Assembly (NCBI GenBank): GCA_014529385.2
Contig: CM043943.1
Span: forward strand, 153,303,092-153,367,091
From: Adiantum capillus-veneris
Lineage: Eukaryota; Streptophyta; Polypodiopsida; Polypodiales; Pteridaceae
Direction: 5' to 3'
Length of the DNA: 64,000 nt
Shown here: positions 42,170 through 53,054 of the stretch, in pieces
Numbering within the stretch: the stretch's first letter is position 1
Layout of the letters: every line of letters starts with the position of its first letter
Notes under the pieces: generated by a model
What the model was told of the DNA's origin: nothing
The model's database searches: none
Seen by the model: only the letters and a program-made list of their open reading frames with translations
Translations under genes and position numbers: made by a program

Positions 42170-42530
42170 TTTTGTCAAAGAGTCAAAAGTATTATGCTAA
42201 ACTAGCAAAAAGATACTATGGTCCTTTCCAAATCTTGAAGCCCATCAGTGAGACGGCTTATCAACTCAAGTTACCCAACCATTGGCTCATACACAATGCC
42301 TTTCATGTAAGCCTACTTAAGGCCTACAAAGGAGAGCCACCAAGTGAACCAATTATTGAAGACCCTCCTGAACTTGAAGACCAAGAAGAGGTGCTACAAC
42401 CCCAAGCTGTCCTTCGGCATGAAGACAAGGTACTATGACAACGATATCTTATTAAGTTCAAAAATTATCCTTTTGAAGAAGCTAGATAGATGCAGGAATA
42501 CAGCTTAAGGATAATATGAACCTTATCAAT
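42170..42530 (+). pseudogene. Chromovirus integrase C-terminus and chromodomain
   Basis: It reads SKSQKYYAKLAKRYYGPFQI, KLPNHWLIHNAFHVSLLKAY, EEVLQPQAVLRHEDKVL, stop, QRYLIKFKNYPFEEAR, stop. These are the RYYGPFQI block and a chromodomain. Two stops fall inside the chromodomain. Gag, protease, RT and the integrase core are absent. Confidence 0.82.
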
Positions 42531-42898
42531 AGTTACAATGCTACATTACAGTAAGCAAATGTACAAATTTATTTTAAATGACTCATGTTTTTGTCTTATA
42601 AGACTAGCCCTCTTTTCAATTGTGCACACATTTAACTAATATGCATGCTTAGAATCATGTTTGTGATGATGACGTCTCTCAAACACCAAGTAGAATTTGT
42701 CACTCTACTTTGGGAGAATGAAATGGACTAAAGAGCAGACATGCTTGCAGCAGCTATGTCTCCCAAGCACTAAATGGATTAGTCATCCATATTGGAAAGA
42801 TGTCGTAGGGTAAAAAGGGATCCTCTACCCGCTAAGTAAAATTGACTAATGACTAAGGCTTTATCTCTGCTACCTCATAGTCGAGGACGACTATGATT

Positions 42899-42910
42899 TC
42901 AAGAGAGAGG
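42899..42910 (+). promoter_or_regulatory. Collapsed chromovirus polypurine tract
   Basis: TCAAGAGAGAGG lies just before TAATGTCATAAAATC, the 3' LTR start. Confidence 0.6.
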
Positions 42911-42913
42911 TAA

Positions 42914-44480
42914 TGTCATAAAATCTAATATCTAATATCTAATATCGAACCAATCCAAATGATTTTCTCATATTAAACTGATCACTTAATGTGGGAGAAT
43001 AAACGAGAACAAGTGTTAAGATATAGACATGTGCTTATAGATCTATCTCAACACGGGGCCAATGGTAAAGGGGCCCAAATGAGAGATGGTCTATCAAAGA
43101 GCAAGGCTAACCAATGGAGCATAATACCTTTGGGTTAGCTTCATTGAAGACCTCCAATAATGTGTGTAAAAGTCCTTTGACCTTAGGTAAGCTAGGGCTG
43201 AGCTTGAGGCGAGAACCCGACCCAGCTCGAGGTGCTAGTCCTGCTTGTCATGCTTGATGATTGAGGTGCTTGATGATTGAGGTGCTTGAAATGCTTGAGG
43301 TGCTTGATGATTGAGATGCTTGAGGTGCTTGATGATTGAGATGCTTGAGGTGCTTGACATGCTTGAGATGCTAGGATTGCACTTGAGGTGAGAACCCAAC
43401 CCAAGCTTAAAGTGCTTAAGGGCCAAGATTGTGGTGGGAACTGGGCCTATGCATAAGGGGCTTGAGGTGTCAAAAATTCAGATATTCAATCCCTACAAGG
43501 AGGGGGCGGGCCCTACATGAGGGGGGATGAGAGAGAACACCCACACACTCACACAAGGAAAGCAGAAGGGACACTTGTCAAGTTCCTCCTCATGTTGTCC
43601 TCATGGTGTGCCTGAAGCCTATTGGTTTGCTACCCAAGGGGTCCAATGATAATTTAGGATATTTAATAAATTGATTTTGCATTTATCAAGTCCTCTCTCT
43701 CAAAGGGGAAAGGGGGACACTTGTCTCAAGGCTACCCTTGCTGCTTGTAAAGCCTCCTCATTATGGATTGGCTAGGCTTGGAGGGGTCCAATGAGCTTCA
43801 AGCATGAGCTACAAGAGGGGGTCGACCCAAGCAAGCTAGGGGGTTGCTTAGAAGGTATACTCACCCACACACACTCAAAAACACTCTCATTGTGTGCTAT
43901 GCAAAGTGCAAGAGCTCCCTCTCCTTCTCCAACCAAGAGCCATGCTTCAATGCTTAAGCTTGCCATCTCCTTCTTCTTCATTACTATGCTATTATGTATG
44001 CTAGCAAGAAGAGTTATGATAAGTGAGGAACTAATTATTTCTCCTATGAAATGTTTCTTCTTCCTCTTTCCTACCCTCATTCCCTGCTAGCTCTCTCCAC
44101 CTTCGAAGGTGTTTGAGGTCTTGGGACTGAGGCTTGGGATATTTAAAGCTTTCTTCTATTTTATGTTATGTTTGTGATGCATGAAGCTTTCCATCTTCAT
44201 TGCATCACCTAGGTTACAAGGAACACAAAGATTGTATTGTAACAAGTCTCTCTCTTAATGGGAGAAATCATAATACAAATGCCTATTGGAGGGGGGACTG
44301 GCTCCACATAAATCCGGTCCTCGACTGTTGTCACGTTCTCTAAATTCTCTCTCTTGCAAAAGTATTGATCATGCCAAGTTAATTAATTGCTATGATTATG
44401 TTGCTATCTTCAATTATGTTCACTTGCTATGCTCACAAAGTCATTTCTCAAAAGTACTCTCATTAATTTCCGCTACTCTC
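42914..44480 (+). repeat. Collapsed chromovirus 3' LTR
   Basis: It is nearly the same as the 5' LTR but longer by an expanded minisatellite at 43249-43375. Across the site CCTATTGGTTTGC (43619-43631) it shows the empty target of the TR-GAG. Confidence 0.82.
43249..43375 (+). repeat. GAGGTGCTTGATGATT minisatellite in LTR
   Basis: Alternating GAGGTGCTTGATGATT, GAGATGCTT and GAGGTGCTTGA units. The 5' LTR has a shorter form (about 40970-41030), and the solo LTR another (8895-9080). Confidence 0.75.
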
Positions 44481-44499
44481 AAGTTAAATAGGCCAATTC

Positions 44500-46600
44500 C
44501 ATTACATTCATCCTAACCTTTCTAGCTTTCCAACTATTCCATTTGCTCTTGGCTTTTTGACTAGGTGAGTCAGTCTTTGGTTCACCCATCTCTGGACTTG
44601 CGTCAATTTCTGTTTTCTTTGTCTCTGGATTCTTAACAGCTTCTTTTTGAGATTGCACTCACGTAACTATTTAAATTGGTACGGCGTTTTTGTTTTTCGA
44701 GCTACTGGGTAGCTGAACGATACCTGAGATATTCATTGTAATCTTTATGACTTTTTTGGACAGTTGTGGATTAAGTGAATGATGCCACAATCAAGACAAT
44801 AGGCATTTACTTGAGTGATTTCCGTTTGAGGACGTTGTTTGACCAAGTGGTTGTCACAGATTTTTTGACAATGTGTCTCTAGTTGAGGAGATTCTTCTTG
44901 CATTTCCTCTTGGCTGTAAATAGGCTCTAATCTAGCTAAGCCACTATTCACAATGAACTACAATGTCCCTTCGTCCATCTCATACCTTCTTTCTTGAGGT
45001 TGAAATGCATGAGGTGGAGGTTGTACTGGCCTCACCACTCCATGCGTTTCTCTCATCTTCTGTCGCTCCGTCGAAGGACAATATTTGCTTTGGTTTTTAT
45101 GATAAATTGTAGTTGGTAGTAGTGTTTGTTTATTAAATGCTTCCATCATTGGTGTGTGTATCTCATGTCTAGAGGCATTCTAGTACCTGGCAACAGAGGT
45201 TGTTGTCCTAAGACAAAAAGCTGTGGCCTTGAAACTCCTTGTAGATGTGGCATGCGGGAACAACTCCTTAAGAATTACCAACGGTAACTTCCAAAAGTAT
45301 TTGACGGGCAATAACTGCGATAGTTATTGTAGTAACTCTACACAGTCCTATAAATAGGACCCATCACACATTCTACAGGGTTGGTTGTCATGTACTATTG
45401 TTAGCCTTTGTACTTATCTCTGAAGTTCTTGTATTAATCCTGGGAACCTTTTGGGCTTGGAGCCATTTGTACTTTAATGCTTAGCTTGTACTTTTTGTAT
45501 TGTGCATATTGATATGAATATACATTATCAGCTCCAGTGTTCAAATATTTAGTTTTTCTAGTTCTATACTCTATCTTAGTTCAGTTTTTTGTTCCAGTTC
45601 AGTACTTCGATTCCAGTTGTCCGATCTGATATGCACCATCTGAATTCTCTGAACTCACAACTAGCTTTGAACTCCAACACTGGAATAACTACCTAAGAGA
45701 CCATCTCATTCCACTCCTACTAGACCTGTTGCATTCCTCATAACGTATCTAGGTGGAGTAGGTGCTACTAGAACAGGTTGTACATACCTCTCCCTAGCAT
45801 ATTCCATTCTATAGTAGCACTCTTCCCTCATATGATTTGTCCATTTCCTCTCAATTTTGCACCACTTAGGCTCCCCCTGATCATACTTTACAAGAGGAAC
45901 TAACCTCTTGACCATGTCATCGATAAACTTTTTCGGATCGATAGGTGTCACTGGTTTGCAATGGACTTAGTCATCTGTGAATCACTATGCTAAGAGGATG
46001 TGTCGTCCTCTTGTCTCTTACAATCCTTTTCTTTATATTCATCATAGTTATCCACCTTGGCATCTTGATGTAGCCCCAACTGCAATGATTACGGTGTATT
46101 TGGTCCCACGTTGTTCATTAATGGATAGATCGGCATTTCCACTCTCCTTGTCTTGTCCGATTGATACCTGATTGTATATTGGTCTTCTTCAAAGGGATTG
46201 GTTGTTCTGTTGGAGATTGGTTCATTAGGGAGATTCACTTGAGGAGGCATGTCTACCATCTATGTGAGCATTTCATCTCTTGTTATCGCTCTAGGAGGGA
46301 ATCTAGGTGGCTCCCTTTTTGGAATTCTCGTAGGAATTCTTGTCTTTGGTGGAGATATCTGTGGTCCTTCATTGACCAAATATCCACCTTTTTCTAATGC
46401 AGTCTGTGGATTTGTGCTTTCTACAGCTCTGTATTCTCGTCCATACTTGTTAACAACTGTAGATTTTCGTTAACCTCGTTGTCGTCAATGTATCTATTAT
46501 CCAAACTCTCTCAATAAAATTGGTCTTTATCAACTACAAGTTTGGAAGGTCCATTATGGGAGGAGCTTGTATCGTTGGGATCCCGAAGCTTGTGTAAGCT
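44500..46600 (-). pseudogene. gag: Gypsy-M Gag (broken)
   Basis: The - strand pieces are: TPIDPKKFIDDMVKRLVPLV, KYDQGEPKWCKIERKWTNHM and RYVQPVLVAPTPPRYVMRNA (45706-45951); MMEAFNKQTLLPTTIYHKNQ and RPVQPPPHAFQPQERRYEMD (44958-45149); CLDCGIIHLIHNCP, a zinc knuckle of CX2CX3HX4C type (about 44770-44830); then PSQKAKSKWNSWKARKVRMN up to 44500. Frames are broken by stops and by the insertion at 45201. The zinc knuckle spacing matches the + strand element at 49691-59594, so the two are related lineages. Confidence 0.68.
45201..45679 (+). mobile_element. Possible solo LTR in Gypsy-M Gag
   Basis: It starts TGTTGTCCTAAGAC and ends AACTCCAACA, with a TATA-like TATAAATAGG at 45350 and no coding sequence. 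It interrupts Gag frames on the - strand. The flanks GAGGT and CTGGA do not form a clear duplication, so the ends are tentative. Confidence 0.45.
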
Positions 46601-49084
46601 GAGTTTGAATCTAAAGTAGACATGATTTTTGGGCTTAACAACTCTAGCTTGATGTAAGAGATCTTGTTCCAGTGTGTTCAAGTGCTTTGGTTATGAAAAA
46701 GTCAAAAGTATGTCCAAAACTACGACCATTTCCTCACAATTCTCTCAAATTGTCATTTTTAGCCACTCCTAGCTTCCGGATGCATTTTGAGGCCTTAAAT
46801 GACGTTTTGTTGAACTTTGACCAACAATGAAGGACTTGAACATTTTTTACACTAAAATTTATAGAGCTACTCTTGAGCTTTGTTTTGATATAAAAAGTTT
46901 CTTAATCCCATACCGGGAGCTCAAGTTATGGCCAAAACTGTCTTCTTTCGCATTCAGTCTTCCTATAGGTCAATTTTGGTGTTTTAGAGTGCCAACATTG
47001 GACACATGCTTTCTCCACTTATAGGTTCCAAATTTTGTTTTGGAATGATATTTGGGATTCTAGGGTCAAAAGGAAGTCCTTTGACTAGTCAAAGTTTTTG
47101 TCTAGCTTCAACCTGTGCCTGGAGTCTTCAGACGCATATGATGTCTTTTGACTCAGAATTGCTCCAAAATTTAATTATAGACTCTTCTCAATATAGTCTA
47201 GCTACCCCAAGTCTCAGTTTGTGATTTTGACACTTTTAGTCAGGTATATCACTCCTTTTCCTGTTTGGTTGCTCGCAACTTCCTTGGGAGGTTAGCTAAG
47301 CCAAAAGTGATCCAAATCGAATGAAACTTGGTGTCTAGGCCTATTTTGTGATGGCAAACACTTATGTAAGCGCATATATAAGTTTTGGCTTGTAATTTGG
47401 GACTTGAGACATCATACGTGTATGATGTCTTTTGTGGAAAAATGAAGCAAAATTTTATCACTCAAGCAACTCTCAACGACTTTCAAAATTCAATTTCAAC
47501 ACTTTTCGTGTAAGTAATGGTCAATACAAGCATGAACCTTGGCCAATTTGTGTCTTTAGCCCAAATGTGCTCCAAATGCAATGAAATTTTGGCTAGGGAC
47601 TTCTTTTATGCTAGAGGACACTAGGGTATACTCACATGTCTGATTTGACCTAGATTTGGCCTAAAAGTCTTCATATACGTATGATGTCTTTTGGGTCAGA
47701 TTTCACTTCCGTTTCTACCCAAGGTGCTCCTTGATGAATACCAGCAAGAATATGTGCTCACAACAAAATTTGGATGTAAAAAATTGCACAAGATCACTAT
47801 TTTTCACTTTTACCTTCTTGGAATTGCAAAATCTTCCGAACTTCAAAGATATGTGTCCAAATGAGATGAAATTTTGCAAAAAAGCTTAAATCATCATTTC
47901 CAAACCTCTTGTGTGGTCAGAAGTGCAATTGGACTTTCAGATCTTGACTTGAAACATCATATGCGTATGATGTCTATGTGCTCAGATTTTGGAATTGTCT
48001 TTACCTTAGGTCCCCCTTAGCATAAGCAACAAGAATATATGATCACAACAAAGTTCAAAGCTCAAAATTGCTCTCAAAACACAAATTTTACCTGTCACCT
48101 TCCATGAAGTGCAAAATCACACTTTTCTCTCAAGATATATGTCCAAAATGATTTAAAGTTGGTGAGGATGCTCAAAACAATGTGTCAAAGCATCCTATAA
48201 TGAAAAATGATCAGTTTTGTTCAAAAATTGGCCAAGGATTCTTCATACACGTATGAAGACTACTTGTGAATTTGCAGCTCTGGCCAGACCCAAACTAGTC
48301 TTTATGGTCTCCTTACTACATTTTAAGCCCTTTCAGGAGTTTTTGTACCTTTTCAAGCTTAACCAAGGCAATTTTCCAATTTTCAGTCTTTTGTTTCTTG
48401 GCTTTTGTGTTTTAGGCACCAAGTATAAATGAAAATTCTAGTTTCAAGTTGTACCTAGGGTAAAACATCCAAATGAACACTCTGGTATATTCAGGTTTAT
48501 CAAATTTGGTTTCGAGATGTCTCTTGAGACATCATATGTGTATGATGTCCAAGTTTGCAGAATTTCAATTTTTACTCACGGAACTCTTGCAAATGCCCTC
48601 TTATATGCACATCATCAATCAATCATTGAAAAAAGTCAATAAAAAACTGTTTATCACATTTTCACCCTCAAAATCAAACCTTTTTGTGATTTTAAATGCA
48701 AACAAGCACTTTAGCAAATAAATCAGTGATGGATAGCTCTAGATCAAAATCAGATCACTTACCTAAAGCTACTCCTATTCATCATATGGGGTTTTGAAAT
48801 TGTGAATTAAAAAAATGCTTCACTACCACACACGGACTAGCAAATGCTTCTATCACCTCACAAATCACTCGACCACCAATAACTACTCTAATCTACAACT
48901 AATACTACAAATCCTAACTAAATCTATCTAATCGCAGACCCTCGGAAAGACACACGCTTCCTGGCTGTCCACTTGATCTTGGACTATCCTCTTCCTAAGC
49001 AAAATGCTCTCTTTACTTGAAACTAAAGCAAGCAACCATCAGCACGAGTGCTAGTAGGATTACCTACTTAAGTCCTTGTATAGA
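46601..49084 (-). repeat. Gypsy-M 5' untranslated region with about 285-bp tandem repeats carrying palindromes
   Basis: Between the Gag start and the primer site lies non-coding sequence with six short palindromes (arms GACATCATA / TATGATGTC or variants) centred near 47136, 47419, 47678, 47963, 48250 and 48539, spaced 259-289 bp apart. Other words recur in step, such as CCAAAT(G/C)(N)(A)ATGAAA at about 47307, 47571 and 47857. So this is a diverged tandem array of about 285-bp units, not scattered motifs. Short ORFs crossing it have no known match. Confidence 0.72.
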
Positions 49085-49098
49085 GGCAATGGTGCCAA
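49085..49098 (-). promoter_or_regulatory. Gypsy-M primer-binding site
   Basis: The reverse complement reads TTGGCACCATTGCC next to the LTR end, two mismatches from the TTGGCGCCGTTGCC site used by Tat/Athila-type elements. Confidence 0.65.
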
Positions 49099-49690
49099 TG
49101 TTGCGAGAGCAAATCACACCACCTATAAAGCGCATGCAACACTACCTAGATCAACATAATGTCAATCGAGGACACATATGACATGATAGGTGCACGGAGG
49201 CAATATCTATAGCTTGTCAGGCTGAGACCATCCCACACATACAACACTCTGGAAGGCCAACTAAACCAAAATCAAGAATCTCATAGCTCTGAACTACACC
49301 ACCCAACCCACATACACACAAACGGAAGGAAACTCACCAAATCATACAGAAACATACGAAACTTAAGGAACACCATCCCCTCACTAGGATACACATGCCC
49401 CAAAGCCTCTACATTCAAAATCCTCACTCCAAACCCATCTGCTGCAAACGAATATGAAGATAGAGCAAAATTTTGAAAGTGCCCAAAACTGAAATCTATG
49501 AGTACCTATGCGTAGCTTACGTCACCACGATTCTAACGATTACTTGCACACAGAAAATAGACATCATTTGATAAACTTATGACCACAAATAGCTAGTAGA
49601 ATGCTTGTTAGTAAATTACTCTGTCGGTAAATAACAGAGTAACAGAGTAGCTTGCGGAATTCTACGAGCTATTTGTTGCGTAAGTTACTC
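49099..49690 (-). repeat. Gypsy-M 5' LTR, 3' part
   Basis: It matches 31652-32135 closely up to about 49592, then differs because of the palindromic segment 49574-49686. The LTR resumes at about 59600 beyond the nested + strand element. Confidence 0.8.
49574..49686. repeat. Imperfect palindrome in the Gypsy-M LTR
   Basis: The left arm 49574-49602 (AACTTATGACCACAAATAGC and on) and right arm 49659-49686 are inverted copies (about 24 of 28 positions). Inside, TTACTCTGT (49616-49624) faces ACAGAGTAA. The other LTR (32114-32205) has the left arm but not the rest. Confidence 0.7.
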
Positions 49691-50000
49691 TGTTAACCAC
49701 TTGCGGACACCCTATCACCTTTGACGGATGCCCTATCACTTTATTGGAGTCATGGACCGGGCTTGTCGATCCTAGAGGTGCGTAGGTGATCGTCGATGAG
49801 AGGCACACCACTTATCCCATTTTACATGATTTTTGCAATGACCGGGCACTGTGGGCGCCCATGTGTGAATGGGTCAGATTCTTGTAAAAGGTCCATTTTG
49901 ACCTAAAATACTCATTCTTGGAGGTGCATGCTAAAGAAGTGCTCTTTCTCTACCTCTATCTTCATCGTGTGCTCATGTGTGTGTGTGTGTGCGCGCGCGC

Positions 50001-50082
<82 letters not shown>

Positions 50083-50252
50083 CTTTTCTTTGCGACATAG
50101 GATCCTTCACGACGAAATCATTGAGTGGTGAGTGACACACCATAGTCTCTTTGAGCTTGCTAGGATAATCTAATTGTGTGCTTGCAGCCATTTGTGGCTT
50201 GCACACAGTGTTTGGCAAGTTCCAAGCCTCCGATATGTGTGGTAAAAGTGCA
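49691..50252 (+). repeat. + strand gypsy 5' LTR
   Basis: It starts TGTTAACCACTTGCGG and ends AAAAGTGCA. It contains a GT/GC tract (49977-50000) and a GA microsatellite (50003-50080) matched in the 3' LTR. Confidence 0.87.
49977..50080. repeat. (GT)n(GC)n and (GA)n microsatellite in 5' LTR
   Basis: TGTGTGTG, then GCGCGCGC, then about 39 GA units. The open frames across it are repeat artefacts. Confidence 0.95.
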
Positions 50253-50259
50253 TATTTTT

Positions 50260-50277
50260 AGCACCACTGTTGGGGAT
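50260..50277 (+). promoter_or_regulatory. + strand gypsy primer-binding site
   Basis: AGCACCACTGTTGGGGAT follows the LTR after seven bases. It resembles the TGGCGCCGTTGCCGGGGAT site complementary to an Asp-type tRNA used by plant Tat/Athila elements, with several C-to-T or G-to-A changes expected of methylated, silenced DNA. Confidence 0.65.
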
Positions 50278-51250
50278 TTCCTTACACTAAGCTTAAGGAG
50301 CACTCAGTGCTACCTCTTGAAGCCATTCTTTCATCTGTTTTGGTGTTTTTTGAGTTTGGATTATGATCTTTTAGTGGCTGTAATGTGCAGGTTATAACAA
50401 GTTTGTTAGATCTGTTAGTGGCTACAATGTGCAGGTTTTGTTAGATCTGCTAAGTTCTATAATGAGTAGGTGTTAGCAGGTCTGTTAGTTATTGTAGTTC
50501 TGTAATGTGCAGTAGACAGTGAGAAGGTTGAAGATTCTGCTAGTGTGCAGTGTGCTGTGTTAGACAATGTGTGTGTAGAGCTAATTAGTGATAATTAGTC
50601 TCTGTTAGTTGTAGGCAACTTAGATAGAGCTGCCAGGTGCAGTTGTGTACGCGCATGCATGAGACAAGCTCTATGCATGAGCTCGACGTCCGCGCAGTTG
50701 AACATTATCCACATAAAAAGTTTTGTTTGAAAAAGATTTTTTTTGTGGGTTATTCTTTTTTTTTAAAGCTCAAAAAATCTTAGACAAAAAAAAAACAAAC
50801 AAAAGGAAAAAGAAATTTATTTAAAAAAAGGAAGGGATCAAGGTCGCGATCCAAGCCCAAGCCCAAGCCCCATCTTATGATATAGTATAGACACTACTAT
50901 ATATATAAAGACTAGCCCCTCAAGTGAAGGGAGGGCATGTGGGACACGTCCTTCAAGTCCTCCACCCTTCCCTTCACACTTACCCCTTGAAGTTACTAAT
51001 TTTAGCCTTCTTTCCAACTAGGAAAATATTGTTTTTAGGATTTTGAGGGCTTTAAGTAACCGAATCGTGGGCTGTAAAGCACGGTACGTCCCTCTAATCA
51101 AGACGCTCATTTTGAGCTATCACACGCCATATTTCGTGGCTTGGTTGGAAAAAAAACCATTAAAAAAAATGAGAGTAAATTTGGGTTCAAAACACCCAAA
51201 AAACTAGGTGAGCGACCTTCATAGGCACTCACCAATACTTCTAGAGTGTT
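50278..51250 (+). other. + strand gypsy leader
   Basis: This is non-coding. At 50371-50512 a degenerate unit containing GTTAGATCTGTTAGTGGCT and AATGTGCAGGTT recurs about four times. An A/T-rich tract lies at 50735-50830. Confidence 0.5.
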
Positions 51251-53050
51251 GAGGTCACATGCACCTATGCTCTGGTCATGTGCTAGAGGACGATCACATA
51301 GAGGGTGTCTCCGTTTATGCAGGCACTTATTATTCCTCCACATTAGGCTCTAGGCCCTCAACGACAACCCAAGGTAGTACCACTCAGGACCCACATATTG
51401 CATCTAGTGACTCTTCCTCTGACTACGACGTCATGGAATGCCCGATCCTGATAGTTCAATCCAACACATGCATGCCATGGGCCCATGCTCTGGATAGAGC
51501 ATGTTTAGCCGCTTGAAAGAGACTTTGAGTAGAGCCACTCACTTTGAACATGGAGCTAGCAATGTAAATGAAGGGGGTGGGGAAGTAAATTCACCATTCA
51601 TGACCAATGTAGACCCCATTCTCTTGGAGATTGTGCATGTTAATACTCCATTCACTCCACACCCTGACTCTTCAGAGCTATTCCCCTCCAAGGTGATATT
51701 AGCTAATGGTGGAAGCCTTGTCGAAGTGAGGTTGAGAAATATATCATTGCGGCTAGGAAAAAGGAAATCAAGAGCTTACACAAGGCAAAGCAATGGAGAG
51801 AGCTAAAGGTGAAGGCCCCTATGTCAACATCCATGCTAGTCGAGCAAAGTGCTCTTGAATTAGCAACCACTAAGGGTCAACCCATAGAGAGCCACATTGC
51901 ATCTACTTCAAAGGACACCCCTAGAACCTCAATCCTAGATGGAGCGTTTCTAAATGAAAACTGGGAGTATGAACTACAAACAAGACTTTACCGACCTATA
52001 CACAGGTCACACCTATCATGTGGGTTGGTTAGATGTCCTACAATCCACATCGGGTGCTACTAGCGTAGAGGAGCAACAACAAAGAGTTTGTGATGTCATC
52101 CATAGGGTTATTGAGCTGGAGAGGCAGAACAAAGGGATCCATGTGCCTTCAACGGGTCTCATGAGATTCTTGGATATAGGGAAGGCTAAGCAACCAAATT
52201 TATCACAAATGGAGACTCCCTCAGTAATCCCGATGAATCCTCCATATGTTGTTTTGCCAGGGGTCTCAGTACAATCTTAGCCCACAGGCGATAGCTTTAC
52301 CTTTCCAAGTTTAGCTCATCTTTCTCTTGATGACACCACGGCTACCATGCCTACCCCAGTGATGGGCATGACAAAAACACGCCATGAATCTCATTTATTA
52401 GTAAAGCACCACTAAATGGTAGCCCAATGCCTACAATAGTACCTACAAGTGTGTATCAATCATATGTACCTATGGACCCTCGTGCTCATGTAGCTCCTAC
52501 CCCTCCCATTATTTCAACAACTTATGCTCCACTACCAGAACATCCAAGCCCTTATTTCAATGAGACCATACCAGATAACATTAGCATGTCACATCCCATG
52601 TCTGCTATGCTTAGGGCCACACATATGAAATTTGGCCCACCACATGGTACAACGCAGTACGAAACTTGGAACCCAAGGGCTGCCTATACGCCAAACCCAA
52701 TGCTAATCCCTATTCCACATGCAGTCCTGAGAGCACCTATCCCCATTATATCTGCTCACTTGGGTGACTTGGCAACATTTACTCAAGCTATCGATCGATC
52801 TTCTGCTGAAAATATGCGTAACAGCCTGATAAAGAGCCTAGAAGTAAGGTAGTACAAATAGCCAAGCTCACACAAAAATTAGTGGAGACGAGGATGTGAG
52901 AAAATATCAAAGTATTTGAATAAATATGCAATTCCCTAGGAGAACACAATGACTTGCATAAGAGTAATGCTATAAGCTTCACCTTGAGTGGGAAGGGTAG
53001 GGATTGCTATAGAACCCTAATGGTGGAAGAGAAAACGATTTAGCCTACTC
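51251..53050 (+). pseudogene. gag: + strand gypsy Gag, N-terminal and central part
   Basis: Open pieces are 51501-51806, 51954-52280 and 52427-52852 in changing frames. The last is Pro-rich (MPTIVPTSVYQSYVPMDPRA, PPIISTTYAPLPEHPSPYF). Just before the nested transposon the reading LSGKGRDCYRTLMVEEK looks like the Gag block AxDWYxTL, and it joins RRLFLKEYIREGVLW after the transposon. I identify it as Gag mainly from that junction and the downstream zinc knuckles. Confidence 0.6.
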
Positions 53051-53054
53051 TTAG

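Larger units (their letters stand above)
40643..44497 (+). mobile_element. Collapsed chromovirus: LTR, integrase tail, LTR
   Basis: Two LTRs of about 1.5-1.6 kb (40643-about 42146 and 42914-about 44480) flank only 0.75 kb of interior, which holds the integrase C-terminus and chromodomain. It is the same family as the solo LTR at 8653. It splits the Gypsy-M Gag frame (KVRMNVMELA on one side, RARRE on the other). A shared CTCAAGTTAAATAGGC after both LTRs leaves the exact right end uncertain, and no clean target duplication is seen. Confidence 0.82.

Noticed and set aside
50000-50218. Open frames made of Arg-Glu or Ser-Leu repeats at the GA tracts (also 59249-59674)
   Set aside because: Microsatellites give open frames in several phases; these are artefacts.
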